Shown: positions 10,933 through 21,423, counted from the stretch's first letter. The stretch: DNA of 64,000 nucleotides from Pseudomonas lutea (GCF_000759445.1 NZ_JRMB01000002.1:1860001-1924000); one strand, 5' to 3'. The notes: generated by a model not told the origin, from the sequence alone. Numbers and translations are program-made.

Positions 10933-11706
10933 TCAGAACGCCGGAACTACGGCGCCTTTGTACTTCTCAACGATGAACGCTTTGGTTTCCGGGCTGTGCA
11001 GCGCGGCGACCAGTTTCTGGATAGCCGGTGCATCCTGGTTGTCTTCGCGGGTCACCAGGATGTTGGCGTATGGAGATTCCGCCCCTTCGATGATCAGCGC
11101 ATCTTTGGTCGGATCAAGCTTGGCGGTCAGAGCGTAGTTGGTGTTGATCAGCGCCAGGTCCACTTGCGTGAGTACGCGCGGCAGGGTCGCCGCTTCCAGC
11201 TCGCGGAATTTCAGGTTTTTCGGGTTCTGCTGCACGTCGCTTGGCTTGGCGGTGATGCTGGTTGGATCTTTAAGAGTAATCAAACCGGCCTTGACCAGCA
11301 GCAACAGCGCCCGGCCCTCATTGGTGGCGTCATTCGGGATGGCGACGTTAGCGCCATCCGGCAGCTCGGCCAGACTTTTCAATTTGTCCGAGTACGCGCC
11401 AAACGGCTCGATGTGAACCTTGGCGACGCTGACCAGGTGCGTCCCCTTGCCCTTGTTGAACTCATCCAGATACGGCTGATGCTGGAAGAAGTTTGCGTCC
11501 ATGCGCTTCTGATCAACCTGCACGTTCGGCTGAATGTAGTCATTGAAGACCTTCACGTTCAGTGTCACACCTTCTTTGGCCAGCATCGGCTTCACGAACT
11601 CGAGGATCTCGGCGTGAGGCACGGCAGTGGCCGCAACGGTCAGGCTCTCATCAGCGTGGGCAGAGAGGGCCGCTACAGCAGCGAATACAGCCAGTAACTT
11701 CTTCAT
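10933..11706 (-). CDS. metQ: D-methionine-binding periplasmic protein MetQ
   Basis: 257 residues from ATG 11706, with AGGAGC upstream; the open frame extends 11 codons further but those look non-coding. A type I signal peptide (MKKLLAVFAAVAALSAHA) is present and no lipobox cysteine, so this copy is periplasmic rather than lipidated. NlpA/MetQ family features include the VPHAEILEFVKP start of the mature domain, FQHQPYLDEF and IPNDATNEGRAL. It is last in a metN-metI-metQ operon for methionine uptake. Confidence 0.95.
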   Translation of the reverse strand: MKKLLAVFAAVAALSAHADESLTVAATAVPHAEILEFVKPMLAKEGVTLNVKVFNDYIQPNVQVDQKRMDANFFQHQPYLDEFNKGKGTHLVSVAKVHIEPFGAYSDKLKSLAELPDGANVAIPNDATNEGRALLLLVKAGLITLKDPTSITAKPSDVQQNPKNLKFRELEAATLPRVLTQVDLALINTNYALTAKLDPTKDALIIEGAESPYANILVTREDNQDAPAIQKLVAALHSPETKAFIVEKYKGAVVPAF

Positions 11707-11770
11707 CTTTTTTGCTCCTGAATGCATGCGTAGGCGCATGCATCTGCCGGCCAGCGACCGGCGAATTCGG

Positions 11771-12445
11771 TTAACGGTGTGAGAAATGCGCGACCAGTCT
11801 GTCGCCGACGGTTTGCAGGATCTGCACCAGGACCAGCAGCAGTACGACCGTCACAAACATCACATCGTTCTGGAAACGCTGATAACCGTAGCGAATCGCC
11901 AGATCGCCAAGGCCTCCTGCACCGACCGCGCCTGCCATGGCGGTAAACGACACCAGCGCAATCGCCGTAACAGTGATGGCGGCGAGGATGCCGGGACGTG
12001 CTTCGGGCAACAGCGCTTTGATCACAATTTGTCGGGTGGTGGCGCCCATGGCCTGAATGGCCTCGATGATGCCTCTATCTACCTCACGCAGTGCTGTTTC
12101 CACGAGCCGTGCGAAGAACGGTGTAGCGCCCGCGATCAGCGGCGGCAAGGTACCAAGGATACCCAGTGAAGTGCCGGTGATGATTTCCGTGAGCGGCATC
12201 ATGACAATCAGCAGGATGATAAACGGCAGCGCCCGCAGCATGTTCACGATCAAGCCTACGGTCGCGTAGACCGGCTTGTTCTCAAGCAACTGTCGCGGCG
12301 AGGTGAGAAACATCAGTACGCCAAGCGGCAAACCCAAGAGGATCGTGAATGCCAGCGAGACGCCAAGCATGGTCAGGGTGTCGCCTGTTGCGAGCCAGAT
12401 TTCATACCAGTCGACGTTTGAAAACAGGGTGCTTAGGGTATCCAT
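11771..12445 (-). CDS. metI: Methionine ABC transporter permease MetI
   Basis: 224 residues with five to six membrane helices and the EAA loop (about residues 120-150, EAIQAMGATTRQIVIKALLPEA). It forms the membrane channel with MetN. The start codon shares one base with the metN stop (TGATG), indicating coupling. metQ follows after a 64-bp gap. Confidence 0.95.
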   Translation of the reverse strand: MDTLSTLFSNVDWYEIWLATGDTLTMLGVSLAFTILLGLPLGVLMFLTSPRQLLENKPVYATVGLIVNMLRALPFIILLIVMMPLTEIITGTSLGILGTLPPLIAGATPFFARLVETALREVDRGIIEAIQAMGATTRQIVIKALLPEARPGILAAITVTAIALVSFTAMAGAVGAGGLGDLAIRYGYQRFQNDVMFVTVVLLLVLVQILQTVGDRLVAHFSHR

Positions 12446-13452
12446 CAGCGCAGGATCTCCATGTGAACGTCAGCTGCGGTGAAACGTGCAAACGCAGCGT
12501 CCATGTCACCGCCGGTAATGGCGAGCGTCAGTTGCCCGTAAGGCGTGTCTTTGATGCGGTCGATTCGACCCGCCAGGATGCTGTAGTCCACGCCGGTCTC
12601 GCGTGCGACGGTACCAAGCAACGGCGCGTAAGTGGCTTCACCCTGAAAGGTGAGGCGCACGATGCGGCCCTGGACGTGGGCAAAATCGCTGTTCTGCTCG
12701 TTCTCGTCGACCTGCTCGTCTTCCTGAACGAAGCGGCGTGTGGTCGGATGGCTGGGGTGCAGAAACACATCGGCCACAGCGCCCTGCTCGACGATCACGC
12801 CAGCGTCCATCACCGCCACTTGGTCACAGACGCGACGAATCACATCCATTTCGTGGGTGATCAAGACGATGGTCAGCTTCAATTCGCGGTTGATTTCGGC
12901 CAGCAGTTGCAGCACCGACGCAGTGGTCTGCGGGTCGAGAGCACTGGTGGCCTCGTCACAGAGCAGAATTTTCGGCTTGGTCGCCAGCGCGCGTGCGATG
13001 CCGACGCGTTGCTTTTGTCCGCCGGACAGTTGCGCGGGGTATTTTCTGGCGTGGTCCGAAAGGCCCACGCGCGCGAGCAACTCGGCCACACGCTGATCAA
13101 TCTGTGCCCGAGACATGTCCCCGGCCAGGGTCAGCGGCATGGCCACGTTGTCGGCCACGGTCTTGGAGGACAGTAGATTGAAATGCTGGAAGATCATCCC
13201 GACCTGACGGCGAAAGCCACGAAGACCGTCGGCCTCCAGGGCGGTGACGTCCACATCATCCACCAGAATCTTGCCGCCGCTGGGCGCTTCAAGGCGGTTG
13301 ATCAGGCGCAACAGGGTGCTTTTGCCCGCGCCGGAATGGCCAATCAGACCGAACACCTGGCCGTTTTCGATGCGCAAGCTGGTGGGGTGTAACGCGGGAA
13401 TTTCCCGGTTGGCGACCCGATAGGTCTTATGAACGTTTTGGAACTCGATCAC
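12445..13452 (-). CDS. metN: Methionine ABC transporter ATP-binding protein MetN
   Basis: 335 residues: Walker [10 protein letters not shown] near residue 38, signature [15 protein letters not shown], Walker [12 protein letters not shown], and H-loop THEMDV. The C-terminal 80 residues form an NIL ligand-sensing domain, which in E. coli MetN mediates inhibition of transport by internal methionine. First gene of the operon. I saw no SAM riboswitch fold in the 379-bp upstream gap. Confidence 0.95.
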   Translation of the reverse strand: MIEFQNVHKTYRVANREIPALHPTSLRIENGQVFGLIGHSGAGKSTLLRLINRLEAPSGGKILVDDVDVTALEADGLRGFRRQVGMIFQHFNLLSSKTVADNVAMPLTLAGDMSRAQIDQRVAELLARVGLSDHARKYPAQLSGGQKQRVGIARALATKPKILLCDEATSALDPQTTASVLQLLAEINRELKLTIVLITHEMDVIRRVCDQVAVMDAGVIVEQGAVADVFLHPSHPTTRRFVQEDEQVDENEQNSDFAHVQGRIVRLTFQGEATYAPLLGTVARETGVDYSILAGRIDRIKDTPYGQLTLAITGGDMDAAFARFTAADVHMEILR

Positions 13453-13831
13453 GGAGCGAACCTTGTGGGGCGCGTTGAAAGATCAGCGTGGAATTCATGC
13501 ACTCATCACGCTGCTGAGCGATGCCATTTCGGCTTCGGCTGGGTAAACCGGGCGCGCATTTTAGCCTGTGGAATCCTGATTGGGCCCAGCCTTCTTAGCA
13601 TTTATTTCACACTGCACCTGCCGAACGGTCATATCGATGGCCGACTGTCAGTTTGAAGGCGTAAATCATGGAATCGGGAAAACAAACGGAACGGCTGTTT
13701 TCATCGTCAGTCACTTACATAGCGCGTGAATTTCGCCTGGCTTATGTACGTCAGGCATTTCCGTCAACGAGCTCCTGTTGCCTCCGCCTGGAGGCGAAAA
13801 AGGAGCCGCCTGAACCGAGGAGCTTTGCCTG
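13453..13831. promoter_or_regulatory. Divergent promoter region metN / katE
   Basis: A 379-bp gene-free stretch feeds metN leftwards and katE rightwards. Visible details are a strong katE ribosome site (GAGGAG, 13818-13823) and a small hairpin GCCTCC-GCCT-GGAGGC just upstream. No riboswitch, operator or repeat that I can name was seen. Confidence 0.5.
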
Positions 13832-15991
13832 ATGAGTAACAACACCAATCCCCCTGTCAGCCCGAATGCCAAAAGTGAGCTGGCCGGCACCGACACGCTG
13901 GACCGCGGCAATACCAACGCCAAGGTCGAAAGCCTTGAGACGTTTCGCTCTGATGCGACCGGCGAGGCTCTGCGCACCAATCAGGGCGTAAAGATCTCCG
14001 ACAACCAGAACACCCTGAAAGTCGGATCGCGCGGCCCATCGCTGCTCGAAGACTTCATCATGCGCGAGAAAATCACGCATTTTGACCATGAGCGCATCCC
14101 TGAGCGCATTGTTCACGCACGCGGTACTGCGGCTCACGGTTACTTCCAGACCTACGAGAACCATTCTGCGCTGTCAAAAGCCGAATTCCTGCGCGATCCG
14201 GGCAAGAAAACCCCGGTGTTCGTCCGGTTTTCCACTGTTCAGGGCCCACGCGGCTCTGGCGATACAGTGCGTGACGTACGCGGTTTCGCGGTCAAGTTCT
14301 ACACCGGCGAAGGTAACTACGACCTGGTCGGCAACAACATGCCAGTGTTTTTCATTCAGGACGCGATCAAGTTTCCTGATTTCGTACACGCCGTGAAGCC
14401 TGAGCCCCACAACGAAATTCCTACTGGTGGTTCGGCGCACGACACGTTCTGGGATTTCGTCTCGCTGGTACCTGAATCCGCGCACATGGTGCTGTGGACA
14501 ATGTCTGACCGTGCAATTCCGAAAAGCCTGCGCTCCATGCAGGGCTTCGGCATCCACACCTTCCGCATGATCAACACCGAAGGTAAATCCTCGTTCGTCA
14601 AATTCCACTGGAAGCCCAAGTACGGCACTTGCTCTTTGGTGTGGGACGAAGCGCAGAAGCTTGCCGGTAAAGATACCGACTTCCATCGCCGCGATCTGTG
14701 GGAGTCCATCGAGATGGGCGACTACCCGGAATGGGAACTGGGCGTGCAGATCGTCGCCGAGGAAGACGAACATAAGTTCGACTTCGACCTTCTGGACCCT
14801 ACCAAGATCATCCCGGAAGAGCTGGTCCCGGTAACGCCGCTGGGCAAAATGGTGCTCAATCGCAACCCGGACAACTACTTCGCCGAGACTGAGCAGGTCG
14901 CTTTCTGCCCAGGCCACGTCGTGCCGGGTATCGACTTCTCTAACGACCCATTGCTGCAAGGGCGTCTGTTTTCGTACACCGATACGCAGATCAGCCGACT
15001 GGGTGGGCCGAACTTCCACGAGATCCCGATCAACCGTCCGGTGTCGCCGAACCACAACAACCAGCGTGATGCGCAGCACCGCACCACCATCGATAAAGGT
15101 CGTGCTTCCTACGAGCCCAACTCGATTGACGGCGGCTGGCCGAAAGAAACCCCTGCCGGTCCGCAGGATGGTGGCTTTGAGACGTATCCGGAGCGCGTAG
15201 AGGCGCACAAAGTGCGTGAGCGCAGTCCTTCCTTTGGCGACCACTTCTCCCAAGCCACGCTGTTCTTCAACAGCATGAGCGAGCACGAGAAAGAGCACAT
15301 CATCGCGGCCTATAGCTTCGAGTTGGGCAAGGTGGAGCGTGAGTACATTCGTGCCCGTCAGGTGAACGAGATTCTCGCGAATATCGACCTTACCCTGGCT
15401 CAACGCGTCGCTGCGAACCTTGGTCTGCCAGCGCCATCGGCACCGACCGTACAAGCGCAAAGCACGGGCAAACTGACTGTCGACAAGTCGCCACTCCTGA
15501 GTCAGGCGAATCTGCTGCCCGCCGACATTGCTTCGCGCAAAGTGGCCATCCTGGTTGCCAATGGTGTGGACGATAAAGCCGTAGCTACCATGAAGGCGGC
15601 TCTGGAAGCCGAAGGCGCACACGCCAAGGTCCTCGGCCCGACGTCCGCACCGGTCAAAACGGCGAGCGGCGCTCCGTTGGCGGTTGATGCTTCCATGGAA
15701 GGTTTGCCATCTGTCGCGTTTGACGCGGTGTTCATCCCGGGTGGCGATGCATCGATTCAGGCCCTGAGCGGCGACGGCGTAGCGCTGCACTATGTCCTTG
15801 AGGCCTACAAGCACCTCAAAGCCATTGCTTACGCAGGTGACGCACAGAAGCTGATTGACCTGCTGCGCCTGGAAGCTGATGCCGGCTTGCTGGCCGTTTC
15901 TGACAGCGCTTCGTTCAAAGCGTTTTTCACAGCCATCCAGCAACACCGGGTGTGGGCTCGTGAGCCAAAAGCGAAGGCCATTCCTGCGTAA
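13832..15991 (+). CDS. katE: Large-subunit catalase HPII
   Basis: 719 residues, the long clade-2 catalase type. Active-site His95 lies in [12 protein letters not shown]; the proximal haem ligand Tyr382 is in [13 protein letters not shown]. After the catalase core a linker (about residues 545-565) leads to the C-terminal DJ-1/GATase-like domain (residues 570-700, [12 protein letters not shown]). It removes hydrogen peroxide in stationary phase; in Pseudomonas katE is usually RpoS-dependent, which cannot be verified here. A terminator follows. Confidence 0.97.
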   Translation: MSNNTNPPVSPNAKSELAGTDTLDRGNTNAKVESLETFRSDATGEALRTNQGVKISDNQNTLKVGSRGPSLLEDFIMREKITHFDHERIPERIVHARGTAAHGYFQTYENHSALSKAEFLRDPGKKTPVFVRFSTVQGPRGSGDTVRDVRGFAVKFYTGEGNYDLVGNNMPVFFIQDAIKFPDFVHAVKPEPHNEIPTGGSAHDTFWDFVSLVPESAHMVLWTMSDRAIPKSLRSMQGFGIHTFRMINTEGKSSFVKFHWKPKYGTCSLVWDEAQKLAGKDTDFHRRDLWESIEMGDYPEWELGVQIVAEEDEHKFDFDLLDPTKIIPEELVPVTPLGKMVLNRNPDNYFAETEQVAFCPGHVVPGIDFSNDPLLQGRLFSYTDTQISRLGGPNFHEIPINRPVSPNHNNQRDAQHRTTIDKGRASYEPNSIDGGWPKETPAGPQDGGFETYPERVEAHKVRERSPSFGDHFSQATLFFNSMSEHEKEHIIAAYSFELGKVEREYIRARQVNEILANIDLTLAQRVAANLGLPAPSAPTVQAQSTGKLTVDKSPLLSQANLLPADIASRKVAILVANGVDDKAVATMKAALEAEGAHAKVLGPTSAPVKTASGAPLAVDASMEGLPSVAFDAVFIPGGDASIQALSGDGVALHYVLEAYKHLKAIAYAGDAQKLIDLLRLEADAGLLAVSDSASFKAFFTAIQQHRVWAREPKAKAIPA

Positions 15992-16012
15992 CTTGCAGGA
16001 GTAGCGAGTAAC

Positions 16013-16052
16013 AAAAAAGGCGTTGCCCGCGAGGGCAACGCCTTTCTTTTGA
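16013..16052 (+). terminator. Rho-independent terminator after katE
   Basis: AAAGGCGTTGCCC and GGGCAACGCCTTT form a 13-bp perfect stem with a GCGA tetraloop, followed by a T-rich tract. Because A-rich sequence precedes the stem, it may also terminate the convergent lipoprotein gene. Confidence 0.93.
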
Positions 16053-16063
16053 TCAAAAATCGA

Positions 16064-16777
16064 TCAGAGCTGAGCGGGCTTCAAGACAATCTTCGCCGGC
16101 TCGGTGCGCTCGATTACACGTTGCATTTGCAGCTCGAAATCCGGGTTGATCTTCCCGACGCGCTTGGTCAATAACGTAGCCAACCACGGGTAATCGTCCG
16201 TTCGAGGTACCTGCACTGTAACGGCGCAGTTGAACGCAGTGACATCTTCGGCAATGTCGCTGAGCTGCCGGCGCAACTGCTTCATGTCGTTGATCTTCAG
16301 ATCGATGGTGGTGCTCTCCGCGCTCGGGTCGATCACCCGGGCTTTGCGTTTCGCCTCCGCTGCCCGCAGCTCGGCTTCTGCCTTTTCAAGCTCGGCCTTG
16401 CGTGCATTGGCGATAGCGCCGTTGACGCCGCTGGTCAGCGCGGGCGCTTTGGGCATCAATGCTCGAGCACGGCTCAGTGCAGTGGCGGCGGCGTTCATGT
16501 CGCCTTTCTGCAGCACGATCTGACTGCGGCTCAGATACGCCTCGGCCAGCTGACGCTGGTATTGCTCGAGTCGAGGATCATCCGGGGATTTACTTTGCAG
16601 CGCGGCCAACTGATCTTCGGCAGTCGCCAGTTCGCTGCTTGCGATATTTTGTTCCAGCTGCTGATAGGCGTCGGGCGCAGCCACAGGTGCAGGCTGCTCC
16701 ACAGGCTTGCTCTGGCAAGCGCTCATCAGGATGGAAAATGCAGCAAGCAGCAGATAACGGGATGCGTACGGCTTCAT
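16064..16777 (-). CDS. PA5502-family lipoprotein
   Basis: 237 residues with a lipoprotein signal peptide (lipobox LMSAC, Cys21). The middle has TPR-like helices (residues 40-125) and then an Ala/Glu/Lys-rich coiled coil (about 125-150). The N-terminal proline-rich linker follows the lipid cysteine. Found between metNIQ and znuB in PAO1 (PA5502), the same place as here. Function unknown; an envelope scaffold role would be a guess. Confidence 0.88.
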   Translation of the reverse strand: MKPYASRYLLLAAFSILMSACQSKPVEQPAPVAAPDAYQQLEQNIASSELATAEDQLAALQSKSPDDPRLEQYQRQLAEAYLSRSQIVLQKGDMNAAATALSRARALMPKAPALTSGVNGAIANARKAELEKAEAELRAAEAKRKARVIDPSAESTTIDLKINDMKQLRRQLSDIAEDVTAFNCAVTVQVPRTDDYPWLATLLTKRVGKINPDFELQMQRVIERTEPAKIVLKPAQL

Positions 16778-16932
16778 TCCTGCGATTCTCTATTTGCGCA
16801 AAAAACGAGCAAGTCTACACATAAGTGACCTGCACCGAAAATAACTGATCAGCACCGGGGCTGGGCAAGCGTCATTGCACATTGCCGCTATTCGATTATT
16901 GCGGAGTATGACTCTGCTTGCCACCCAAGGTT

Positions 16933-17715
16933 CTACCGCTTGGGCAAAAGGAAGCTAAGCAGAAACAGCGTAGCTGCCGAAACCACGATAGACGGGCCCG
17001 CCGGTGTGTCCTTGAACCAGGACAATGCCAGTCCGGCGCACACTGCGACCACCCCGATGAGGCTCGCCCCCAGCGCCATCTGCTCGGGAGAGCGGGCGTG
17101 ACGTTGTGCCGCAGCAGCGGGAATGATCAGCAGCGAGGTGATCAACAGCACGCCGACGATTTTCATGGCCACTGCGATGACCACGGCGATCAGCAGCATC
17201 AATGTCATGCGCAGAGCGGCTACCGGGAGCCCTTCGACTGTCGCCAACTCCTCATGCACGGTGATTGCCAGCAAGGGGCGCCAAAGCGCACAGATCAGAA
17301 TCAGGACCAAGGCGCTGCCTGCCAGAATCCACGCCAGATCATTTGGACTGATGGCCAGCAGGTCGCCGAACAGATAACCCATCAAGTCAATCCGCACATC
17401 ACGCATGAAGCTCAGGACCACCAGCCCCAATGACAAGGTGCTGGGCGCCAAAATGCCCAGCAGCGTGTCCGAAGCAAGCGGCTGACGCTGCTGCAGGGTG
17501 ACCAGCAAGACCGCCAGCAGCAGGCAACCCGCAGTCACGGCGATTGTCGGGCTGACGTCCAGCAAAAAGCCCAGTGCCACGCCGAGCAAAGCGGCATGGG
17601 ACAGCGTGTCGCCGAAATAAGCCATGCGTCGCCACACCACGAACGACCCCAGAGGGCCGGCTACTACGGCCAGCGCGAGGCCTGCGAGCAAGGCGTAAAG
17701 AAGAAAATCAGCCAT
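16933..17715 (-). CDS. znuB: Zinc ABC transporter permease ZnuB
   Basis: 260 residues from ATG 17715. The frame remains open 50 codons upstream, but that stretch is the antisense-like reading of the znuC histidine tail. Seven to eight membrane helices of the ABC-3 metal permease family, with the conserved [11 protein letters not shown] motif. The ATG overlaps the znuC stop by eight bases, so translation is coupled. It carries Zn2+ across the inner membrane. Confidence 0.94.
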   Translation of the reverse strand: MADFLLYALLAGLALAVVAGPLGSFVVWRRMAYFGDTLSHAALLGVALGFLLDVSPTIAVTAGCLLLAVLLVTLQQRQPLASDTLLGILAPSTLSLGLVVLSFMRDVRIDLMGYLFGDLLAISPNDLAWILAGSALVLILICALWRPLLAITVHEELATVEGLPVAALRMTLMLLIAVVIAVAMKIVGVLLITSLLIIPAAAAQRHARSPEQMALGASLIGVVAVCAGLALSWFKDTPAGPSIVVSAATLFLLSFLLPKR

Positions 17716-18508
17716 GCTTGCAGCTGTCCCCGTGATCGTGATTATGGTTATGAACGTGATCGTGAGTCGTAGCGGGTTGGCAGACTTCGCCATGCAGGTC
17801 GTGCGCGTGATCGTGATGATGGTGATAAATCGCCAGGCTGGGCGCATGGTGGCCGAACAGCTCAACGAATGCCGGATCGTTACTGACCTGCTCGGGATGC
17901 CCGGAGCAGCAAACGTGGCGATTGAGGCAGACCACCTGATCGGTAGTGCTCATGACCAGATGCAAATCATGGGACACCATCAGCACGCCACACCGATGAC
18001 GGTTACGCAACTGAGTGATCAGGGCATACAACTCGGCCTGCCCGGCGACATCCACACCCTGTACGGGCTCATCGAGCACCAACAGTTCCGGCTTTCGCAG
18101 CAGCGCTCGCGCCAGCAAGACGCGCTGCATCTCGCCGCCCGAAATGCCTTGCAGCGGACTGTCGATGACCCGTTCTGCGCCCACCTCGATCAGCGCCGCC
18201 CGTGCGGTGTCCCGATCGACGCCGGGCACCAGTCGCAGGAAGCGCAGGACTGACAACGGCAGAGTGGCGTCGATGTGCAGCTTCTGCGGCATGTAGCCGA
18301 TGCGCAATTTAGGCTTGCGCCAGATCTCGCCCGAGTCGGGTTTGAGCAGACTGAGAACTGCACGCACCAGCGTGGTTTTGCCTGCGCCGTTAGGACCGAT
18401 CAGCGTGACTATTTCGCCGGAACTGACACTCAGCTGGATATTTTCAAGCACGCTCTGACCGGCGCGACTCACGCTGACGTCTTTCAGGCGGATCAACGCG
18501 TCGCTCAT
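17708..18508 (-). CDS. znuC: Zinc ABC transporter ATP-binding protein ZnuC
   Basis: 266 residues from ATG 18508, which shares one base with the zur stop. Walker [10 protein letters not shown], signature ISGGEMQRV and Walker [13 protein letters not shown] are all intact. The last 45 residues are a histidine/aspartate-rich tail with HHHHDHAHD and HNHNHDH segments, typical of pseudomonad ZnuC and able to bind zinc. It powers ZnuABC import. Confidence 0.95.
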   Translation of the reverse strand: MSDALIRLKDVSVSRAGQSVLENIQLSVSSGEIVTLIGPNGAGKTTLVRAVLSLLKPDSGEIWRKPKLRIGYMPQKLHIDATLPLSVLRFLRLVPGVDRDTARAALIEVGAERVIDSPLQGISGGEMQRVLLARALLRKPELLVLDEPVQGVDVAGQAELYALITQLRNRHRCGVLMVSHDLHLVMSTTDQVVCLNRHVCCSGHPEQVSNDPAFVELFGHHAPSLAIYHHHHDHAHDLHGEVCQPATTHDHVHNHNHDHGDSCKHG

Positions 18509-18990
18509 CAGGCGGCCTTGCACCCGGCGCAAACGCCGACGACTTCGACAGTCTGAGCCTCGACGTCAAACCCGACCTCGTTGGCAGCGTCCACAATGGC
18601 CGAACTGATGGCGCCGTGTTGCAGCTCGATAGCGGCATGGCATTCGCGGCAAATCAAAAATTGCCCCTGATGGGCATGGGTCGGGTGGTTGCAGCCGGCG
18701 AACGCGTTCAATGACGCAATGCGGTGCACCAAGCCGTTTTCCAGAAGGAAGTCCAGCGCGCGGTACACCGTAGGCGGCGCAGCGCGACGGCCATCTTCTT
18801 CGCTGAGCACGGCAAGGATGTCGTAGGCGCCCAAAGGCTTGTGGCTTTGCCAGACCAGCTCCAATACGCGACGGCGCAAGGCGGTCAGGCGCAAGCCTTT
18901 GCCCGCGCACAGCGAGTCGGCTTCAGTGAGTGCACTGTGCACGCAGTGAGAGTGATCATGGGGGCGACTGGCCAGGGGTGTTTTAGACAT
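18508..18990 (-). CDS. zur: Zinc uptake regulator Zur (Fur family)
   Basis: 160 residues: N-terminal extension with histidines, a winged helix ([13 protein letters not shown] ... [20 protein letters not shown]), and a dimerisation domain with [16 protein letters not shown] and a late CAGC pair that forms the structural zinc site. Zn-loaded Zur represses zinc import genes. It heads the zur-znuC-znuB operon and is divergent from znuA, so it probably represses itself through the box at 19017. Corresponds to PA5499 (np20). Confidence 0.94.
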   Translation of the reverse strand: MSKTPLASRPHDHSHCVHSALTEADSLCAGKGLRLTALRRRVLELVWQSHKPLGAYDILAVLSEEDGRRAAPPTVYRALDFLLENGLVHRIASLNAFAGCNHPTHAHQGQFLICRECHAAIELQHGAISSAIVDAANEVGFDVEAQTVEVVGVCAGCKAA

Positions 18991-19016
18991 GAGCGGCGAC
19001 GGCTTTTGAGAGAGAC

Positions 19017-19029
19017 GTTATTATGTTAC
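19017..19029. promoter_or_regulatory. Candidate Zur box in the zur-znuA intergenic region
   Basis: The 13-mer GTTATTATGTTAC matches the gammaproteobacterial Zur core GTTATANTATAAC at 9 of 12 defined positions and lies midway between divergent zur (start 18990) and znuA (start 19048/19057). The assignment rests on motif and position only. Confidence 0.65.
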
Positions 19030-19047
19030 CCGTTCCTGCCCCCATGA

Positions 19048-19980
19048 GTGGTTATCGTGTCCCGACTTTTTTTACTTTTTGTCGTATTTATTACCGGTTT
19101 CGCCTCCATCGCCCCCGCCCAGGCTGATGTCCGCGTGCTGACCAGTATCAAACCGCTGCAGCTGATCGCTGCTGCAGTGCAGGATGGCATTGCAGTCCCT
19201 GAAGTCCTGCTTCCGCCGGGCGCCTCCCCGCATAATTACGCGCTGCGCCCTTCCGACGTACGGCGGGTACAAGACGCTGATTTGCTCTACTGGATTGGCC
19301 CGAATATGGAGACCTTCCTGCCTCGCGTCCTGACCGGGCGCAGCAAGCCTTCCGTTCCGGTCGAGTCGCTGACGGGCATGCATCTGCGGCATTTCACGGC
19401 CAGCGATGATCATCACCATGATGACGAAGGTGACGAGCATGACCACGACCACAAGCCGGGTAGCGTCGATGCGCACTTGTGGTTGTCTTCCGCCAATGCG
19501 CGAGTGATCGCTGCGAAGATGGCGGCTGACTTGAGCGAAGCGGACCCCGTCAATGCGGCCCGTTACGAGAGCAATGTAAAAGCGTTTGATGCACGCCTTG
19601 ATACAGTGGATGCCCAGATCAAACAGCGGGTTGCAGGTATCTCGGGCAAGCAATATTTCGTGTTCCATGAAGCATTCGATTATTTCGAAGAGGCTTATGG
19701 GCTCAAACATGCAGGTGTGTTTGCAGTGAGCAGCGAGGTTCAACCGGGCGCTCAGCACGTTGCTGCCATGCGTGCGCGTCTGACGGAGTTTGGTAAAACC
19801 TGCGTGTTCAGCGAGCCGCCCCTGCGTCCTCGTCTTGCCGACACATTGAGTGCCGGCCTGCCGGTGAAACTGGCCGAGCTGGACGGTTTAGGCGGCTACA
19901 CCCCCGCCACTGCGCAGGGTTACGAGCAGTTGCTGAGCAAGTTGGCGGATGACCTGGCGGGGTGCCTGGAGAGTCTTTGA
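19048..19980 (+). CDS. znuA: Zinc ABC transporter substrate-binding protein ZnuA
   Basis: 310 residues from GTG 19048; GTG 19057 gives MSRLFLLF and is an equally good start. Signal peptide ends near APAQA-D. Zinc ligands include His62 (SPHNY), the His of DAHLWL and the His of FVFHEAFDYF. An acidic histidine-rich loop occupies residues 121-135, the mark of ZnuA as opposed to manganese binders. It delivers Zn2+ to ZnuBC from the periplasm. Confidence 0.94.
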   Translation: MVIVSRLFLLFVVFITGFASIAPAQADVRVLTSIKPLQLIAAAVQDGIAVPEVLLPPGASPHNYALRPSDVRRVQDADLLYWIGPNMETFLPRVLTGRSKPSVPVESLTGMHLRHFTASDDHHHDDEGDEHDHDHKPGSVDAHLWLSSANARVIAAKMAADLSEADPVNAARYESNVKAFDARLDTVDAQIKQRVAGISGKQYFVFHEAFDYFEEAYGLKHAGVFAVSSEVQPGAQHVAAMRARLTEFGKTCVFSEPPLRPRLADTLSAGLPVKLAELDGLGGYTPATAQGYEQLLSKLADDLAGCLESL

Positions 19981-20033
19981 CTTCTGGGCCAACGCCTTGG
20001 CGAGCCAGCTCTCTGCCACAGTTGAAGCATTGA

Positions 20034-20062
20034 CCCTGTGGGAGTGAACTTGCTCACGAGGC
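20034..20062. repeat. Degenerate single REP element
   Basis: CCTGTGGGAGTGAACTTGCTCACGAG resembles the Pseudomonas REP core (TGTGGGAGCGAACTTGCTCGCGA) with a few changes. A worn facing copy may lie at about 19992-20022. It sits between the convergent znuA and thrB ends. Confidence 0.55.
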
Positions 20063-20073
20063 TTTTAAGACCC

Positions 20074-21024
20074 TTACAACGCAAACGGCAACGGAATGTG
20101 CGTTTCCTGGCGCTGCTCCAGGCGTTTGCGCAATTCGTCGGGATCGTGAATCAAAACGTCCTGGCCGGCGAAGGTCTCCGCCGCAATCAACCGCGACAGC
20201 CAGAAGCGCACGCAGCCGACTCTCAACATGGTCGACCACAGCTCGGCTTCGGCGGCAGTGAATGGCCTCAGTGCGGCATAAGCCCCAAGAAAAGCCCGCG
20301 CTCGCGGCGCGTCTATGGTCCCGTTTTCAAACGAACACCAGTCATTCACGGCAATGGCGATGTCATAGAGCATCGGGCCGGAGCAGGCATTGTAGAAATC
20401 GATCACTCCCGTCAGGTGGGTGCCTTCAAACAACGTGTTGTCGCGGAACAGGTCGGCATGCAGGTTGGCCCTTGGCAGCGCCATGATGGCCGGCTTGCGA
20501 CGCTGTATCTCTTCGAGCGCCTTGGTCAGCAGCGCGCCCTGTGCCGAGTCCAGATGCGAGATGAAGTTACTGCCCTCCTCCAGCATCCAGTCCAGGCCGC
20601 GGTCGGTTTTGCGCTCGATGGTTTGAGTGCGAGTCGCTAGGTGCATATGCGCCATGAACTCACCGATTTGCACGCAGTGCTGAGTGTTGGGCTCGGCAGG
20701 GTGTTTGCCGGACAGGCGCGGTTGAAGCAATGCGGGTTTGCCTTTCAGCTCGCGCAGGGCCTTGCCCTCGGTGGTGCGCAGCGCGTAGGGGACGGGCAGC
20801 TTGGCATCGTGCAAGACATCCAGCAGCTCGATGAAGAAGGGCATTTCCTGAACCGGCCCGCGTTCGACCAGCGTCAGTACAAACTCGCCCTGCTCCAGGC
20901 TGATGAAGAAATTGGTGTTTTCACTTCCAGCGGCGATGCCCTGAAAATCCCGCAGGGCGCCAAGCCCGTAAGGGGCAAGAAAAGCTTCCAGCTCGGGGCG
21001 AGCCAGAGGAGTAAAAACGGACAT
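20074..21024 (-). CDS. thrB: Homoserine kinase (ThrB, APH-fold type)
   Basis: 316 residues of the aminoglycoside-phosphotransferase fold used by pseudomonads for homoserine phosphorylation in threonine synthesis. Key segments are the ENTNFFISL nucleotide region (residues 29-40), catalytic LHADLFRDN and the metal-binding GVIDFYNACSGP. Length is typical. The gene precedes no operon partner; a small DUF2782 gene lies 34 bp upstream on the same strand. Confidence 0.93.
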   Translation of the reverse strand: MSVFTPLARPELEAFLAPYGLGALRDFQGIAAGSENTNFFISLEQGEFVLTLVERGPVQEMPFFIELLDVLHDAKLPVPYALRTTEGKALRELKGKPALLQPRLSGKHPAEPNTQHCVQIGEFMAHMHLATRTQTIERKTDRGLDWMLEEGSNFISHLDSAQGALLTKALEEIQRRKPAIMALPRANLHADLFRDNTLFEGTHLTGVIDFYNACSGPMLYDIAIAVNDWCSFENGTIDAPRARAFLGAYAALRPFTAAEAELWSTMLRVGCVRFWLSRLIAAETFAGQDVLIHDPDELRKRLEQRQETHIPLPFAL

Positions 21025-21058
21025 AGAAGACTGCCAGCAAGAGAGTGAATGTAAGGCG

Positions 21059-21349
21059 TTACCAGCTGAATATTACCCACTGGGGTATCAGCATGTCCGG
21101 CTGATCCGAACGTATGAATTGACCGCTTGTACCGTCGGCACGCACCAGATAATAAGGCTTGCCGTGCTTTGGCGTGATCTTCACCGCGTAAACGAATCCG
21201 TTCGCGCGGTACTCTTGAACAAAATCATCGCCGCTCTGACGAATGGTGACGTCTGGCTCGGCCGAGGGCGCCTCGTCATCTGCGGCAAGCGCCAGCGACG
21301 AGCAGGCGAGCAACCCGCCGACCAGTAACAGGCGATTGAGCGCGCGCAT
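21059..21349 (-). CDS. DUF2782 domain-containing exported protein
   Basis: 96 residues: a signal peptide (MRALNRLLLVGGLLACSSLALA-A) and a compact domain with VTIRQSGDDFVQEYRANGFVYAVKI and YYLVRADG, characteristic of DUF2782. It is found between polA and thrB in pseudomonads. Function unknown; it is probably periplasmic. The cysteine in the signal (LLACSS) might serve as a lipobox, but the context AL-A fits signal peptidase I better. Confidence 0.88.
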   Translation of the reverse strand: MRALNRLLLVGGLLACSSLALAADDEAPSAEPDVTIRQSGDDFVQEYRANGFVYAVKITPKHGKPYYLVRADGTSGQFIRSDQPDMLIPQWVIFSW

Positions 21350-21423
21350 GATAACCTTGTGCCTTTGTCGTTAACGGTCCACGCATTCTAGCGCCGACCC
21401 CGCCGAAAAGGTTGATCTTGCAC

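Noticed and set aside
13453..13831. A possible SAM or methionine riboswitch before metN
   Set aside because: I could not find the paired stems or conserved core of any SAM riboswitch class.
16915..17445. A 171-codon frame on the plus strand covering znuB
   Set aside because: It is an antisense shadow of ZnuB, which has strong family motifs and operon context.
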